A stretch of 10,337 nucleotides of DNA from Clostridiaceae bacterium (GTDB lineage: Bacteria > Bacillota > Clostridia > Saccharofermentanales > DTU023): positions 1 through 10,337 of the forward strand of contig JAAZGN010000026.1 in NCBI GenBank assembly GCA_012511185.1, in the 5' to 3' direction. Within the stretch, counting starts at the first letter, position 1; each line of letters starts with the position of its first letter. The position numbers and the translations under genes were made by a program. Under the pieces are notes generated by a model. The model did no database searches and was not told the DNA's origin. It worked only from the letters and a program-made list of their open reading frames with translations. This document shows positions 1 to 6,465 of the stretch, piece by piece.

Positions 1-5
1 AAAAA

Positions 6-767
6 ATGATCCCGAAGCCTGATCTCACACGCCTGAAGCCTTACGGCGATACCATGGATGACGGGCGGATCCAGTTAAGCTTTACGTTACCCGTTCCCGA
101 CGGGGACCGGGCGGTCGAAGCGGCGCGCGCCATACTGACCGCCATGGGCTTATCCGATCCCCTGATTGCCTGGCATGAAGCCCTCGATGCCGGCTTCACC
201 CGCATCATTGCTTATGGAACCTTTGAGCAGGGAGTCGACTACACCAGGATCAAGGTCAGCACCCCGCACAGCCCCGCCATGACCATGGAGGAAACCGATC
301 AGTTCATCCGTGACCGCCTGGGCCGCAAGATCCGGGTGATCGGGGCAAGTACGGGAACCGACGCACATACGGTGGGCATTGATGCCATTATGAACATGAA
401 GGGATATGCCGGTCGTTTTGGCCTGGAGCGCTACGCCATGATCGAAGCGCTCAATCTGGGCAGCCAGGTGGAAAATGAGGACTTTATCCGCGAGGCCGTC
501 CGCTTCGATGCCGATGTCATGCTGGTGTCCCAGACCGTGACCCAAAAGGATGTCCACATCAAGAATATATCGGAACTGGTTGAGCTTCTGGAGGCGGAAT
601 CGCTGAGAAAGAACTTCCTTCTCATCATCGGCGGGCCCCGCGTCTCGCACGAACTGGCCAAGGAATTGGGCTGCGATGCCGGCTTCGGTCCCGGCAAGTA
701 CGCGGACGATGTGGCAGGCTACATTGCAGCGGAGCTGGCCAGAAGACAGGAAGCAACCCACAAATAG
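6..767 (+). CDS. kamE: Lysine 5,6-aminomutase, beta (B12-binding) subunit
   Basis: This is the beta subunit of the adenosylcobalamin- and PLP-dependent enzyme that moves the terminal amino group of L-beta-lysine (or D-lysine) to the adjacent carbon, giving 3,5-diaminohexanoate in lysine fermentation. The cobalamin signature is clear: DAHTVG at residues 119-124 supplies the lower-ligand His121, followed by Ser175 in a SQT motif and the GG pair at 209-210. Lys132 in the MNMKGY stretch matches the lysine that forms the PLP aldimine in the studied Clostridium sticklandii enzyme; His121 and Lys132 have the same 11-residue spacing as His133 and Lys144 there. At 253 residues the length is near the family norm of about 260. 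The ATG is only five bases from the window edge, so its ribosome-binding site cannot be seen and an earlier start is possible. The alpha subunit (kamD) is expected just upstream, outside the window. Confidence 0.95.
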   Translation: MIPKPDLTRLKPYGDTMDDGRIQLSFTLPVPDGDRAVEAARAILTAMGLSDPLIAWHEALDAGFTRIIAYGTFEQGVDYTRIKVSTPHSPAMTMEETDQFIRDRLGRKIRVIGASTGTDAHTVGIDAIMNMKGYAGRFGLERYAMIEALNLGSQVENEDFIREAVRFDADVMLVSQTVTQKDVHIKNISELVELLEAESLRKNFLLIIGGPRVSHELAKELGCDAGFGPGKYADDVAGYIAAELARRQEATHK

Positions 768-773
768 CAGGAC

Positions 774-779
774 AGGAGG
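774..779 (+). promoter_or_regulatory. Strong ribosome-binding site fixing the hbd start
   Basis: AGGAGG lies seven bases before the ATG at 787. It supports that codon over the in-frame ATG at 676, which would overlap the end of kamE and add about 37 residues unlike the family. Confidence 0.85.
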
Positions 780-786
780 ATTAAAG

Positions 787-1626
787 ATGAAAGTATTTGT
801 TGCCGGATGCGGCACAATGGGTTCAGGAATCGCGCAGGTTTTCGCGTCGTTCGGCCATGAAACCATCATGTTTGACCGGGAAGCAGACTTGGTCGACCGC
901 GGTTATGCCCTGATTGAGAAGCAGGTAAGACGCCAGCTTGACAAGGGCCGTCTGACACAAGAGGAAGCGGAGGCTCTACTTGCCAACTTGAAACGTTCGA
1001 CCGATCTTGATGAGGCAAAAGGAGCAGACCTTGTGATTGAAGCCATTTTCGAGGACCTGGAGACCAAGCGCGATCTTTTTGGCAAGCTGGACAAGCTGTG
1101 CCATCCGGACTGCCTTTTTGCGACCAACACCTCCTCACTTTCCATTTCGAAAATTGCGCAGGGCCAGGATCATGAATCCAGGTTGGCCGGTATGCATTTT
1201 TTCAACCCGGCGCCCGTTATGAAGCTGGTAGAGGTCATCCGCGGCGCGAAGACATCAGATACTGCAATAGACCGGATAGCCGACGTCGTCCGTGCCATCG
1301 GCAAGGAACCGGTCCTTTGCCAGGAGAGCCCCGGCTTTATCGTTAACCGCCTCCTGATCCCCATGATCAATGAGGCCGTCGATCTGCTGGCCCGGGGTGT
1401 GGCGTCGCGCGATGACATTGATCAGGCCATGCGGCTGGGCGCCAACCATCCCATGGGACCGCTTCAGCTGGCCGATTTCATCGGAATCGATATTGTCCGC
1501 AACATCATGGAGATCATTCAAGAGGGAACAAAGGACCCCAAGTATCAGCCGAGCCCCCTGCTCGACCGGATGGTCAAGGACGGGAAGCTCGGCCGAAAAT
1601 CGGGAGAAGGCTTCTATAAGTATTAA
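787..1626 (+). CDS. hbd: 3-hydroxybutyryl-CoA dehydrogenase
   Basis: This cytoplasmic enzyme interconverts acetoacetyl-CoA and 3-hydroxybutyryl-CoA with a nicotinamide cofactor, the reductive step of butyrate formation. The 279-residue protein has the usual two-domain layout. The N-terminal Rossmann fold has GxGxxG at residues 7-12 and an acidic Asp30 at the end of the second strand, which usually favours NADH. The C-terminal helical domain starts near residue 185. The family's catalytic positions are present: Ser117 in NTSSLS, His137 in GMHFFNP with Glu149 forming the dyad, and Asn187 in PGFIVNR. The C-terminal GRKSGEGFY motif is also typical. The start follows a strong AGGAGG site. The gene begins 19 bases after kamE and ends 16 bases before the thiolase start, so it is almost surely cotranscribed with them. 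The preference for NADH over NADPH is inferred from a single residue. Confidence 0.96.
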   Translation: MKVFVAGCGTMGSGIAQVFASFGHETIMFDREADLVDRGYALIEKQVRRQLDKGRLTQEEAEALLANLKRSTDLDEAKGADLVIEAIFEDLETKRDLFGKLDKLCHPDCLFATNTSSLSISKIAQGQDHESRLAGMHFFNPAPVMKLVEVIRGAKTSDTAIDRIADVVRAIGKEPVLCQESPGFIVNRLLIPMINEAVDLLARGVASRDDIDQAMRLGANHPMGPLQLADFIGIDIVRNIMEIIQEGTKDPKYQPSPLLDRMVKDGKLGRKSGEGFYKY

Positions 1627-1632
1627 ACAGGT

Positions 1633-1637
1633 GGAGG
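1633..1637 (+). promoter_or_regulatory. Ribosome-binding site of the thiolase gene
   Basis: GGAGG is followed by two tandem in-frame ATG codons at 1640 and 1643. The spacing is two bases to the first and five to the second, so 1643 is the better start. The choice changes the protein by one methionine only. Confidence 0.75.
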
Positions 1638-1642
1638 AAATG

Positions 1643-2818
1643 ATGAAAGAAATTGTAATCCTGGGCGCCTGCCGCACGGCAATCGGAAAATTCGGAGGGA
1701 CACTGGCTGACGTCCCGGCGGTTAATCTCGGCGCGACGGTGATAGAAGAAGCGGTCAAGCGCGCCGGCATCAAAGCGGAGGATGTCGACGAAGTCCTCAT
1801 GGGCTGCATCCTGTCGGCAGGGCTGGGACAAAACGTCGCCCGCCAGGCTGCCATGGCGGCGGGAATCCCGGAAACGGTTCCAGCTTCAACCATCAACAAC
1901 GTGTGTGGCTCCGGTCTCAAGGCAGTGACACTGGCCGCTGCCCTGATCGAAAGCGGCCAGGCGGAAACCGTCGTGGCCGGCGGGACGGAAAATATGTCAG
2001 CAGCCCCCTATCTGCTCGACAAAGCCCGCTATGGCTATCGCATGGGGGACGGAACCCTGGTCGACAGCATGGTCAAAGACGGTCTTTGGGATATCTTCGG
2101 TGACTACCACATGGGCATTACGGCAGAGAATGTCGCGGAGAAATACGGGATTACGCGCGAAGAGCAGGACGCCTGTGCCCTCGAAAGCCAGCTGCGGACC
2201 GAGCGGGCCCAAGCTGAGAATAAATTTAAAGATGAAATTGTAGCCGTTCACATCAAAGAAAGAAAGAAGGAATACGATTTCGATGTCGATGAATACCCCC
2301 GTCACGGGGCAACGTTGGAAGGGATGCAAAAACTCCGTCCAGCCTTCAAAAAAGATGGCACGGTAACAGCCGGCAACGCGTCCGGCATCAACGACGGCGC
2401 CGCCGCCATGGTCATCATGAGCAAGGAGAAGGCGCAAGAACTTGGCCTCACTCCCATGGCCACCCTCAGGGCAGGTGCTTCGGTCGGCCTGGAGCCCGCC
2501 ACCATGGGTATGGGGCCCTACTACGCAACCAGAAAGATCCTGGAGAATACCAAACTTTCACTTGATGACATCGACCTGATCGAGTTCAACGAAGCCTTTG
2601 CCGCTCAGTCCCTGGCCGTTCTGAAGGAACTCAAGGCGGATCCGGAAAAGGTCAATGTCAACGGCGGAGCCATTGCTCTCGGCCATCCCGTCGGTGCCTC
2701 GGGCGCCCGCATCCTGGTCACCCTGCTTCACGAAATGAAAAAGAGAGACGCAAAACGCGGCCTGGCTTCCCTTTGCATCGGCGGCGGCATGGGAATTGCA
2801 ACGCTGGTCGAGCGCTGA
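1643..2818 (+). CDS. thlA: Acetyl-CoA C-acetyltransferase (thiolase)
   Basis: This enzyme joins two acetyl-CoA into acetoacetyl-CoA, or splits acetoacetyl-CoA with CoA. The product is 391 residues, the standard size for biosynthetic-type thiolases. All active-site elements are visible: nucleophile Cys88 in NNVCGSG, Asn316 in the NEAFA motif, His348 in GGAIALGHPVGASGAR, and the second catalytic Cys378 in CIGGGMG. The N-terminal ACRTAIGKFGG motif is also classic. The start at 1643 (or 1640) follows GGAGG; a longer open frame reaches back into hbd but has no family similarity there. In lysine fermentation, acetoacetate released from the pathway is activated to acetoacetyl-CoA and then cleaved by such a thiolase. 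With Hbd it can instead feed butyrate synthesis. The physiological direction cannot be read from sequence. The thlA symbol is used by analogy with the clostridial gene. Confidence 0.95.
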   Translation: MKEIVILGACRTAIGKFGGTLADVPAVNLGATVIEEAVKRAGIKAEDVDEVLMGCILSAGLGQNVARQAAMAAGIPETVPASTINNVCGSGLKAVTLAAALIESGQAETVVAGGTENMSAAPYLLDKARYGYRMGDGTLVDSMVKDGLWDIFGDYHMGITAENVAEKYGITREEQDACALESQLRTERAQAENKFKDEIVAVHIKERKKEYDFDVDEYPRHGATLEGMQKLRPAFKKDGTVTAGNASGINDGAAAMVIMSKEKAQELGLTPMATLRAGASVGLEPATMGMGPYYATRKILENTKLSLDDIDLIEFNEAFAAQSLAVLKELKADPEKVNVNGGAIALGHPVGASGARILVTLLHEMKKRDAKRGLASLCIGGGMGIATLVER

Positions 2819-2829
2819 AAGGGGGCATC

Positions 2830-3609
2830 ATGACCTGCATCAAGTTTGACAGGAAAGGCCATGTGGCGCAGTTGACCATCGAAAGGCCGGAAGGCCTCAA
2901 CGCCCTGAACAAAGAGCTGCTGCAAGAACTGTCTGCCACCCTGCTCCAACTGGCCGATGACGGCCAAATCCGCGCCCTGATCATCACCGGTGCCGGTGAC
3001 AAGGCTTTTGTCGCCGGTGCCGACATTGCTGAAATGGCAGACATGGACCGCAACCGGGCCGAAATATTTGCCCGCTTCGGCAACCGGGTTATGAGTCAAG
3101 TCAGCTCATTTCCCGTTCCCGTCATCGCGGCAGTCAATGGCTTTGCCCTGGGCGGCGGTTTTGAACTGGCCCTGGCCTGTGACCTGCGCATCGCCTCAGC
3201 AAAAGCAAGTTTCGCCTTCCCCGAAACAGGTCTGGGAATTACACCGGGCTTTGGCGGTACCCAAAGACTGGCAAGACTTGCCGGCCCCATGACCGCCTTT
3301 GACCTGATTATGACGGGCAGGCGGATCCGGGCCAGTGAAGCCAAAGAACTCGGCATCGTCCTGGAAGTGACGGAGGACAAGGAACTCCTTGAAAGGGCAT
3401 GGGAAATTGCCGGATTGATCGCTCAAAAGGCACCTGTGGCTGTCCGGGAAGCCAAGCGCGCCATCATAGAGGGTCTTGATCTGACACTGATGGAGGGATT
3501 GAGCTTGGAACAGGTATGTTTTGGCCGCTGTTTTGAAACGGAGGATCAGAAAAACGCCATGGTGGCCTTTCTGAAAAAAGAGCCAATACCGGAATTTCAG
3601 GGAGAGTAA
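2830..3609 (+). CDS. crt: Enoyl-CoA hydratase / 3-hydroxybutyryl-CoA dehydratase (crotonase)
   Basis: This is a crotonase-superfamily enzyme of 259 residues, most likely interconverting 3-hydroxybutyryl-CoA and crotonyl-CoA in the butyrate pathway. Both catalytic glutamates of true hydratases are present: Glu112 in GGGFELALACD and Glu132 in FPETGLGITPG. The oxyanion-hole segments are FVAGADI (residues 60-66) and ALGGG (106-110). GFGGTQRL at 140-147 and the C-terminal helix FETEDQKNAMVAFL are also typical. The ATG at 2830 follows AAAGGGGG, which overlaps the thiolase stop codon, so translation may be coupled. An earlier in-frame ATG at 2773 lies inside the thiolase gene and is rejected. Other crotonase-fold activities cannot be excluded by sequence alone, but both glutamates and the hbd-thiolase neighbours favour crotonase. 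In canonical lysine fermentation, crotonyl-CoA also arises by deamination of 3-aminobutyryl-CoA, so this gene may serve the acetoacetyl-CoA branch. Confidence 0.93.
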   Translation: MTCIKFDRKGHVAQLTIERPEGLNALNKELLQELSATLLQLADDGQIRALIITGAGDKAFVAGADIAEMADMDRNRAEIFARFGNRVMSQVSSFPVPVIAAVNGFALGGGFELALACDLRIASAKASFAFPETGLGITPGFGGTQRLARLAGPMTAFDLIMTGRRIRASEAKELGIVLEVTEDKELLERAWEIAGLIAQKAPVAVREAKRAIIEGLDLTLMEGLSLEQVCFGRCFETEDQKNAMVAFLKKEPIPEFQGE

Positions 3610-3736
3610 GTCAGCTCTTTTGCTGTAACAAATCTCACGCCATTTGGTGAAATAGCAGCCCCGCTTGGGCTTGTGGCAAGCAAGGCGAACTGGTTGGCTT
3701 CTGCCGGCAGGAAGAAGAAACAAGGATGATCCAGCC

Positions 3737-3751
3737 TGTGACGTGACAAGG
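3737..3751 (+). repeat. Motif TGTGACGTGACAAGG, first copy
   Basis: This 15-base motif recurs, with one added A, at 6450-6465 in the other large gap of the same transporter locus. Here it overlaps the candidate -35 element and is flanked by a short inverted pair, CAGCC (3732-3736) and GGCTG (3755-3759). It could be an operator or a remnant of a dispersed repeat. Confidence 0.5.
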
Positions 3752-3772
3752 ACGGGCTGATTGATGTACTAT
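3743..3772 (+). promoter_or_regulatory. Possible sigma-A-type promoter for the ABC importer operon
   Basis: GTGACA (3743-3748, five of six matches to the -35 consensus) and TACTAT (3767-3772, four of six to the -10 consensus) are 18 bases apart. Initiation would fall near 3779, giving a leader of about 75 bases before the ATG at 3855. The match is moderate, and the -35 element lies inside the repeated TGTGACGTG motif. Confidence 0.35.
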
Positions 3773-3805
3773 AGGTACCGGAGCCTTATCCAAAAATGAA
3801 AACCC

Positions 3806-3819
3806 AGAGGCTTCATGCT
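3806..3819 (+). repeat. 14-base repeat AG(A/T)GGCTTCATGCT, first copy
   Basis: The second copy is at 6305-6318, with 13 of 14 bases identical. The two copies flank the binding-protein gene, one in its leader and one just after its stop codon. Function is unknown, and a match of this length could be coincidental. Confidence 0.4.
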
Positions 3820-3854
3820 AGATTGATAGCAACAATATTATTGGAGGTTCGAGT

Positions 3855-4892
3855 ATGAGTAAAAATTTACTTAGGAAGTCACTTGTCTTCTTGCTGGCGG
3901 CAGTGATGGCATTTGCTGTATTTGGCTGTGCCCCAAAAACACCAGATGAGACGGGTGAACCAACAGGGGCGGAGCCCACTGAAAGCGTGGCACCGCCGAA
4001 GGAAGTCGAGGCAGACGTACCCGCAGACCGGTATGACGCGCTTGCCACACCGAGAACGGGCAACAACGCCAGCTCACCTCTCGTTGTCAGCACGGGCACA
4101 CTGGATGGGAAATTCAACCCCTTCTTTGCCACATCTGCCTATGATGTGGACGTGTACGGCATGACACAGCTCGGCCTGTTGTATTACAACAAGGACGGCG
4201 CGCCCGAGGCCGGTATTGACGTTCCCAGCTTCGCCTATGATTATTCGCAGGAGATCGAGGGCGGCACATCCACCTACACCTTTGTGCTGAAGAACAAGAT
4301 TCCTTTCAGCGATGGTGAAATTATGAGCGCCAAAGACGTCCTCTTCTCCATGTATGTGCTGGCCGACCCCATGTATGATGGTTCGTCGACCTTCTACACC
4401 ATGGATATCCAGGGCATTGGCGAGTATCGCCGCCAGGCGACCATGGACATTATCGAAAAAGTTGACTCCATTCTGGAAGCCGGCTATGAATACGTAGATG
4501 GCGAAATGGGCATGAATCCCGTTCCCGGTGTCAGCGAGGACGATCAAAAAGCCGTTTGGAACTATATAGATCAGGCCGGAGCCCGATTCGCCCAGTCAAT
4601 CGTCGATTATGTCTACAATAAATATCCGGAATACATCCCATCCTATTTTGCCCCCTATACACAAGCTGATTTAGTCGATGATGAGAACAAAAAGATTGCT
4701 TTTGGCATGGTGATGTGGGGTTTTGGTGATTTGGATGACGACGGCAACTTTGTCGATTCCCTCGGGAATGTATACGTTTTCGGTGAAGATGAAGTCAGTA
4801 CTGAAGTATACTGGGAAAACATCGTTGGCGCGTGGGGCTACGACCTGGACGACATCAATGGAGAGGCCGCCGCACTCGAAATCCAAGACTAA
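3855..4892 (+). CDS. N-terminal part of the split substrate-binding lipoprotein
   Basis: This open frame of 345 residues holds the signal peptide, the lipobox Cys25, the tether, the first part of lobe I, and most of the family-atypical insert, ending in ALEIQD before the TAA. Its start is well supported by GGAGG at 3843-3847, seven bases before the ATG. If translated alone it would be an exported, lipid-anchored fragment lacking the second lobe and therefore unlikely to bind ligand. The insert (from about residue 187) is rich in Asp, Glu, Tyr and Gly and contains the acidic run GFGDLDDDGNFVD. Confidence 0.8.
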   Translation: MSKNLLRKSLVFLLAAVMAFAVFGCAPKTPDETGEPTGAEPTESVAPPKEVEADVPADRYDALATPRTGNNASSPLVVSTGTLDGKFNPFFATSAYDVDVYGMTQLGLLYYNKDGAPEAGIDVPSFAYDYSQEIEGGTSTYTFVLKNKIPFSDGEIMSAKDVLFSMYVLADPMYDGSSTFYTMDIQGIGEYRRQATMDIIEKVDSILEAGYEYVDGEMGMNPVPGVSEDDQKAVWNYIDQAGARFAQSIVDYVYNKYPEYIPSYFAPYTQADLVDDENKKIAFGMVMWGFGDLDDDGNFVDSLGNVYVFGEDEVSTEVYWENIVGAWGYDLDDINGEAAALEIQD

Positions 4893-6290
4893 GTGAAAGA
4901 TGTTTACTTTCAGGAAGAACGCGAGGAGGGTGGCGGCGTTCCCAGCATCAGCGGCATTACGACCGGCACTCTGACCTCGGATGACGGCGTTGAGAGAGAA
5001 TACATCAAGATCGTCCTCGACGGTGTTGACCCGACTGCTATCTTCAAGTTTGGCGTATCGGTTACTCCCTTCCATTACTACACAGAAGGCTATACCGGCG
5101 ATCTGAATGAGTTTGGCGTTGATGTCGGCAACAAGGACTTCATGGCTCACCTGAAGACCAAGAATGACAGGCCTGTTGGCGCCGGCCCCTACGTCTTTGA
5201 AGAGTACAAGGACAATGTGGTTACCTACGGCCCGAACGAAAGCTTCCTGCTCGGTTCGCCCCGCATCCATACCTTCCGTTATCAGGAGATCACCCTGGGT
5301 GCTGAGCTTGACTCACTGAAGACCGGCACAGTTCACTACGCCGATCCTTCCGCCTCAGCCACCATCATCAATGACATCACTGGCGCTGAGGGGGATTATG
5401 CCAAGCTGGCCTATACCCTGGTTGACAACGATGGTTACGGTTACATTGGTATCCAGGGACAGGCAATCCCCGAGTTTGAAGTCAGAAAAGCCCTGGCTCA
5501 CGCCATGAACGTGCAGCTGGCAGTTGATGACTACTACGGCGAGCTGGCCAGCGTCAACAACCGGACCATGACCAAAGTCCTCTGGGCCTATCCCGACAAT
5601 CCGGAAGATCTCTTCCCCTATGACGGGACCGGTGAAAGATCCAAGGAACTCTTCCTTGAAGCAGGCTATGTCTACAATGAAGGCAAGGGCGAGATGCAAT
5701 ACCCTGAAGGCCACGAAAAAGAGGGCCAGCAGGTAATCTTCAAGTTCACCCTGCCATCAGAGGCCAAGGACCATCCGGCTGGCTCCATCATGATCGACAC
5801 CCAGGAAGTCCTGGCCAAGATCGGCGGCAAAGTGGACATTGAAACAGACCAGAACCTCTTGAATAAGCTTTCCACCGCCTACGACAGCGGCATCCAGGTA
5901 TGGGCAGCAGCATGGGGCGGCGGCGGCGTCGACCCCGACATGTTCCAGATCTGGTATTCCGACCCCAAGGTCAACCAGCAGCCTCCGCGCGCCGGCCTCT
6001 TCTATCTCTATGAGAACGGCTCGGACGAGGAGAAGGCCATGCTGACCAGACTGAATGAGCTGATCGTAGCCGGCCGTTCAACGCTCGACGTTGAAGAGCG
6101 CAAGACCATCTACAGGGAAGCTCTCGAACTGTCCACTGGTATCGCGGTTGAAATCCCGACCTACCAGAGGAAGAACATGTTCGTCTATAACAAGAATGTT
6201 GTGGACGGCGATTCCCTGTTCAGCGGCGAAGACGTCACACCGTTCCAGTCGCCCCTGAGCTTCATCTGGAATGTCGAACTGCTCGACTAA
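4893..6290 (+). CDS. C-terminal part of the split substrate-binding protein
   Basis: This frame continues in phase directly after the TAA, for 465 residues. It contains the end of the insert, the segment GVDPTAIFKFGVSVTPFHYY (the place of the usual PIVPKHY), then PVGAGPYVFEEYKDN, EFEVRKALAHAMN, and the late WAAAWGGGGVDPDMFQIWY hinge-region motif. The GTG at 4893 directly abuts the stop but has no Shine-Dalgarno sequence before it. The fragment also has no signal peptide, so an independent functional protein is improbable. It is best regarded as the second half of the interrupted gene. Confidence 0.75.
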   Translation: MKDVYFQEEREEGGGVPSISGITTGTLTSDDGVEREYIKIVLDGVDPTAIFKFGVSVTPFHYYTEGYTGDLNEFGVDVGNKDFMAHLKTKNDRPVGAGPYVFEEYKDNVVTYGPNESFLLGSPRIHTFRYQEITLGAELDSLKTGTVHYADPSASATIINDITGAEGDYAKLAYTLVDNDGYGYIGIQGQAIPEFEVRKALAHAMNVQLAVDDYYGELASVNNRTMTKVLWAYPDNPEDLFPYDGTGERSKELFLEAGYVYNEGKGEMQYPEGHEKEGQQVIFKFTLPSEAKDHPAGSIMIDTQEVLAKIGGKVDIETDQNLLNKLSTAYDSGIQVWAAAWGGGGVDPDMFQIWYSDPKVNQQPPRAGLFYLYENGSDEEKAMLTRLNELIVAGRSTLDVEERKTIYREALELSTGIAVEIPTYQRKNMFVYNKNVVDGDSLFSGEDVTPFQSPLSFIWNVELLD

Positions 6291-6304
6291 TTAATGTTAG
6301 ACAA

Positions 6305-6318
6305 AGTGGCTTCATGCT
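6305..6318 (+). repeat. 14-base repeat AG(A/T)GGCTTCATGCT, second copy
   Basis: This partner of the copy at 3806-3819 lies between the binding-protein stop codon and the terminator hairpin. Exact identity covers the 11 bases GGCTTCATGCT. Confidence 0.4.
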
Positions 6319-6324
6319 GCTTAG

Positions 6325-6364
6325 GCGCAAGGCTTGGGTAACACCCAAGCCTTGCGCTCTTTTT
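6325..6364 (+). terminator. Strong Rho-independent terminator after the binding-protein gene
   Basis: A perfect 14-base-pair stem (6325-6338 with 6344-6357), a five-base loop (6339-6343), and a T-rich tail (TCTTTTT from 6358) form a textbook intrinsic terminator 34 bases after the stop codon. It should make a separate, abundant binding-protein mRNA and limit readthrough into the permease genes. This is a common arrangement in binding-protein-dependent importers. Confidence 0.93.
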
Positions 6365-6403
6365 GAAAGAAATTCCCGGCCGGCAGGGTTCATTTGCGGA
6401 CAG

Positions 6404-6432
6404 TTGCCCCCTGAATCCAGGTTTGTTATCTT
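6404..6432 (+). promoter_or_regulatory. Possible promoter for the permease-ATPase genes
   Basis: TTGCCC (6404-6409) and TATCTT (6427-6432) are spaced by exactly 17 bases, each matching four of six consensus positions. Initiation would fall near 6439, so the GCGGACA copies would flank it on both sides. This is only a weak match. A second promoter would make sense after the strong terminator, but readthrough could also suffice. Confidence 0.25.
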
Positions 6433-6449
6433 AGATGGGCAAGATCGGG

Positions 6450-6465
6450 TGTGACGTGAACAAGG
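6450..6465 (+). repeat. Motif TGTGACGTGAACAAGG, second copy
   Basis: It differs from the copy at 3737-3751 by a single inserted A. It overlaps the left arm (TGACGT) of the hairpin at 6452-6490, about 90 bases before the first permease gene. Confidence 0.5.

Larger units (their letters stand above)
3610..3854. other. 245-base intergenic region between crotonase and ABC importer genes
   Basis: No gene is supported here. It contains short self-complementary segments: AGCCC/GGGCT at 3657-3671, GCTTG/CAAGC at 3669-3681, and a 10-base palindrome at 3701-3710. None has a following T-tract, so no convincing intrinsic terminator ends the first operon. Near its right end are a possible promoter, two motifs shared with the gap at 6291-6552, and the GGAGG site (3843-3847) that serves the binding-protein gene. 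Confidence 0.6.
3855..6290 (+). pseudogene. Peptide-type ABC substrate-binding lipoprotein, interrupted by an in-frame TAA
   Basis: Read across one stop codon (TAA, 4890-4892, codon 346), this is one continuous frame of 811 codons for an extracytoplasmic binding protein of the SBP_bac_5 (OppA/DppA) family. It starts with a lipoprotein signal: basic residues, a hydrophobic core, and the lipobox VFGC with Cys25 as the probable lipidation site. A Pro/Glu/Thr-rich tether follows to about residue 60. The N-lobe has LVVSTGTLDGKFNPFF and FSDGEIMSAKDVLFSM. The C-terminal half carries the expected PVGAGPYVFEEY, EFEVRKALAHAMN and WGGGGVDPDMFQIWY segments. Both sides of the stop remain family-like and in phase, so only one codon is damaged. 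The total is well above the usual 500-600 residues because of an insert of about 180 residues that contains the stop. A recent nonsense mutation or a base-calling error are the main explanations. As the first gene of the importer operon, its loss would be expected to impair uptake. Confidence 0.8.

Noticed and set aside
676..786. Earlier in-frame start for hbd at 676
   Set aside because: It would overlap kamE and add residues absent from the family; AGGAGG at 774-779 clearly marks the ATG at 787.
150..869. Long open frame on the minus strand opposite kamE and hbd
   Set aside because: It is antisense to two clearly recognisable genes, has no family-like segments, and is the kind of shadow frame expected in moderately GC-rich DNA.
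1255..1920. Long minus-strand open frame opposite hbd and the thiolase
   Set aside because: No recognisable motif or plausible start context, and both strands would have to code over well-conserved active-site regions of known enzymes.
3657..3681. Intrinsic terminator formed by overlapping short hairpins after crt
   Set aside because: The stems are only five base pairs, compete with each other, and no run of T follows.
3836..3841. TATTAT as a -10 element just before the binding-protein gene
   Set aside because: It directly abuts and overlaps the Shine-Dalgarno region, so transcripts would start without a usable ribosome-binding site.
3610..3854. Lysine or cobalamin riboswitch upstream of the importer
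   Set aside because: No conserved riboswitch core sequences or long paired architecture could be recognised.
4890..4892. Reassigned TAA codon (non-standard genetic code)
   Set aside because: hbd, crt and the binding-protein gene itself all end naturally at TAA at the expected protein length, so TAA acts as a stop in this genome.
4671..5270. Minus-strand open frame covering the nonsense codon of the binding-protein gene
   Set aside because: Considered as an alternative gene that might explain the stop, but the translation shows no family features, while the + strand frame is family-like on both sides.
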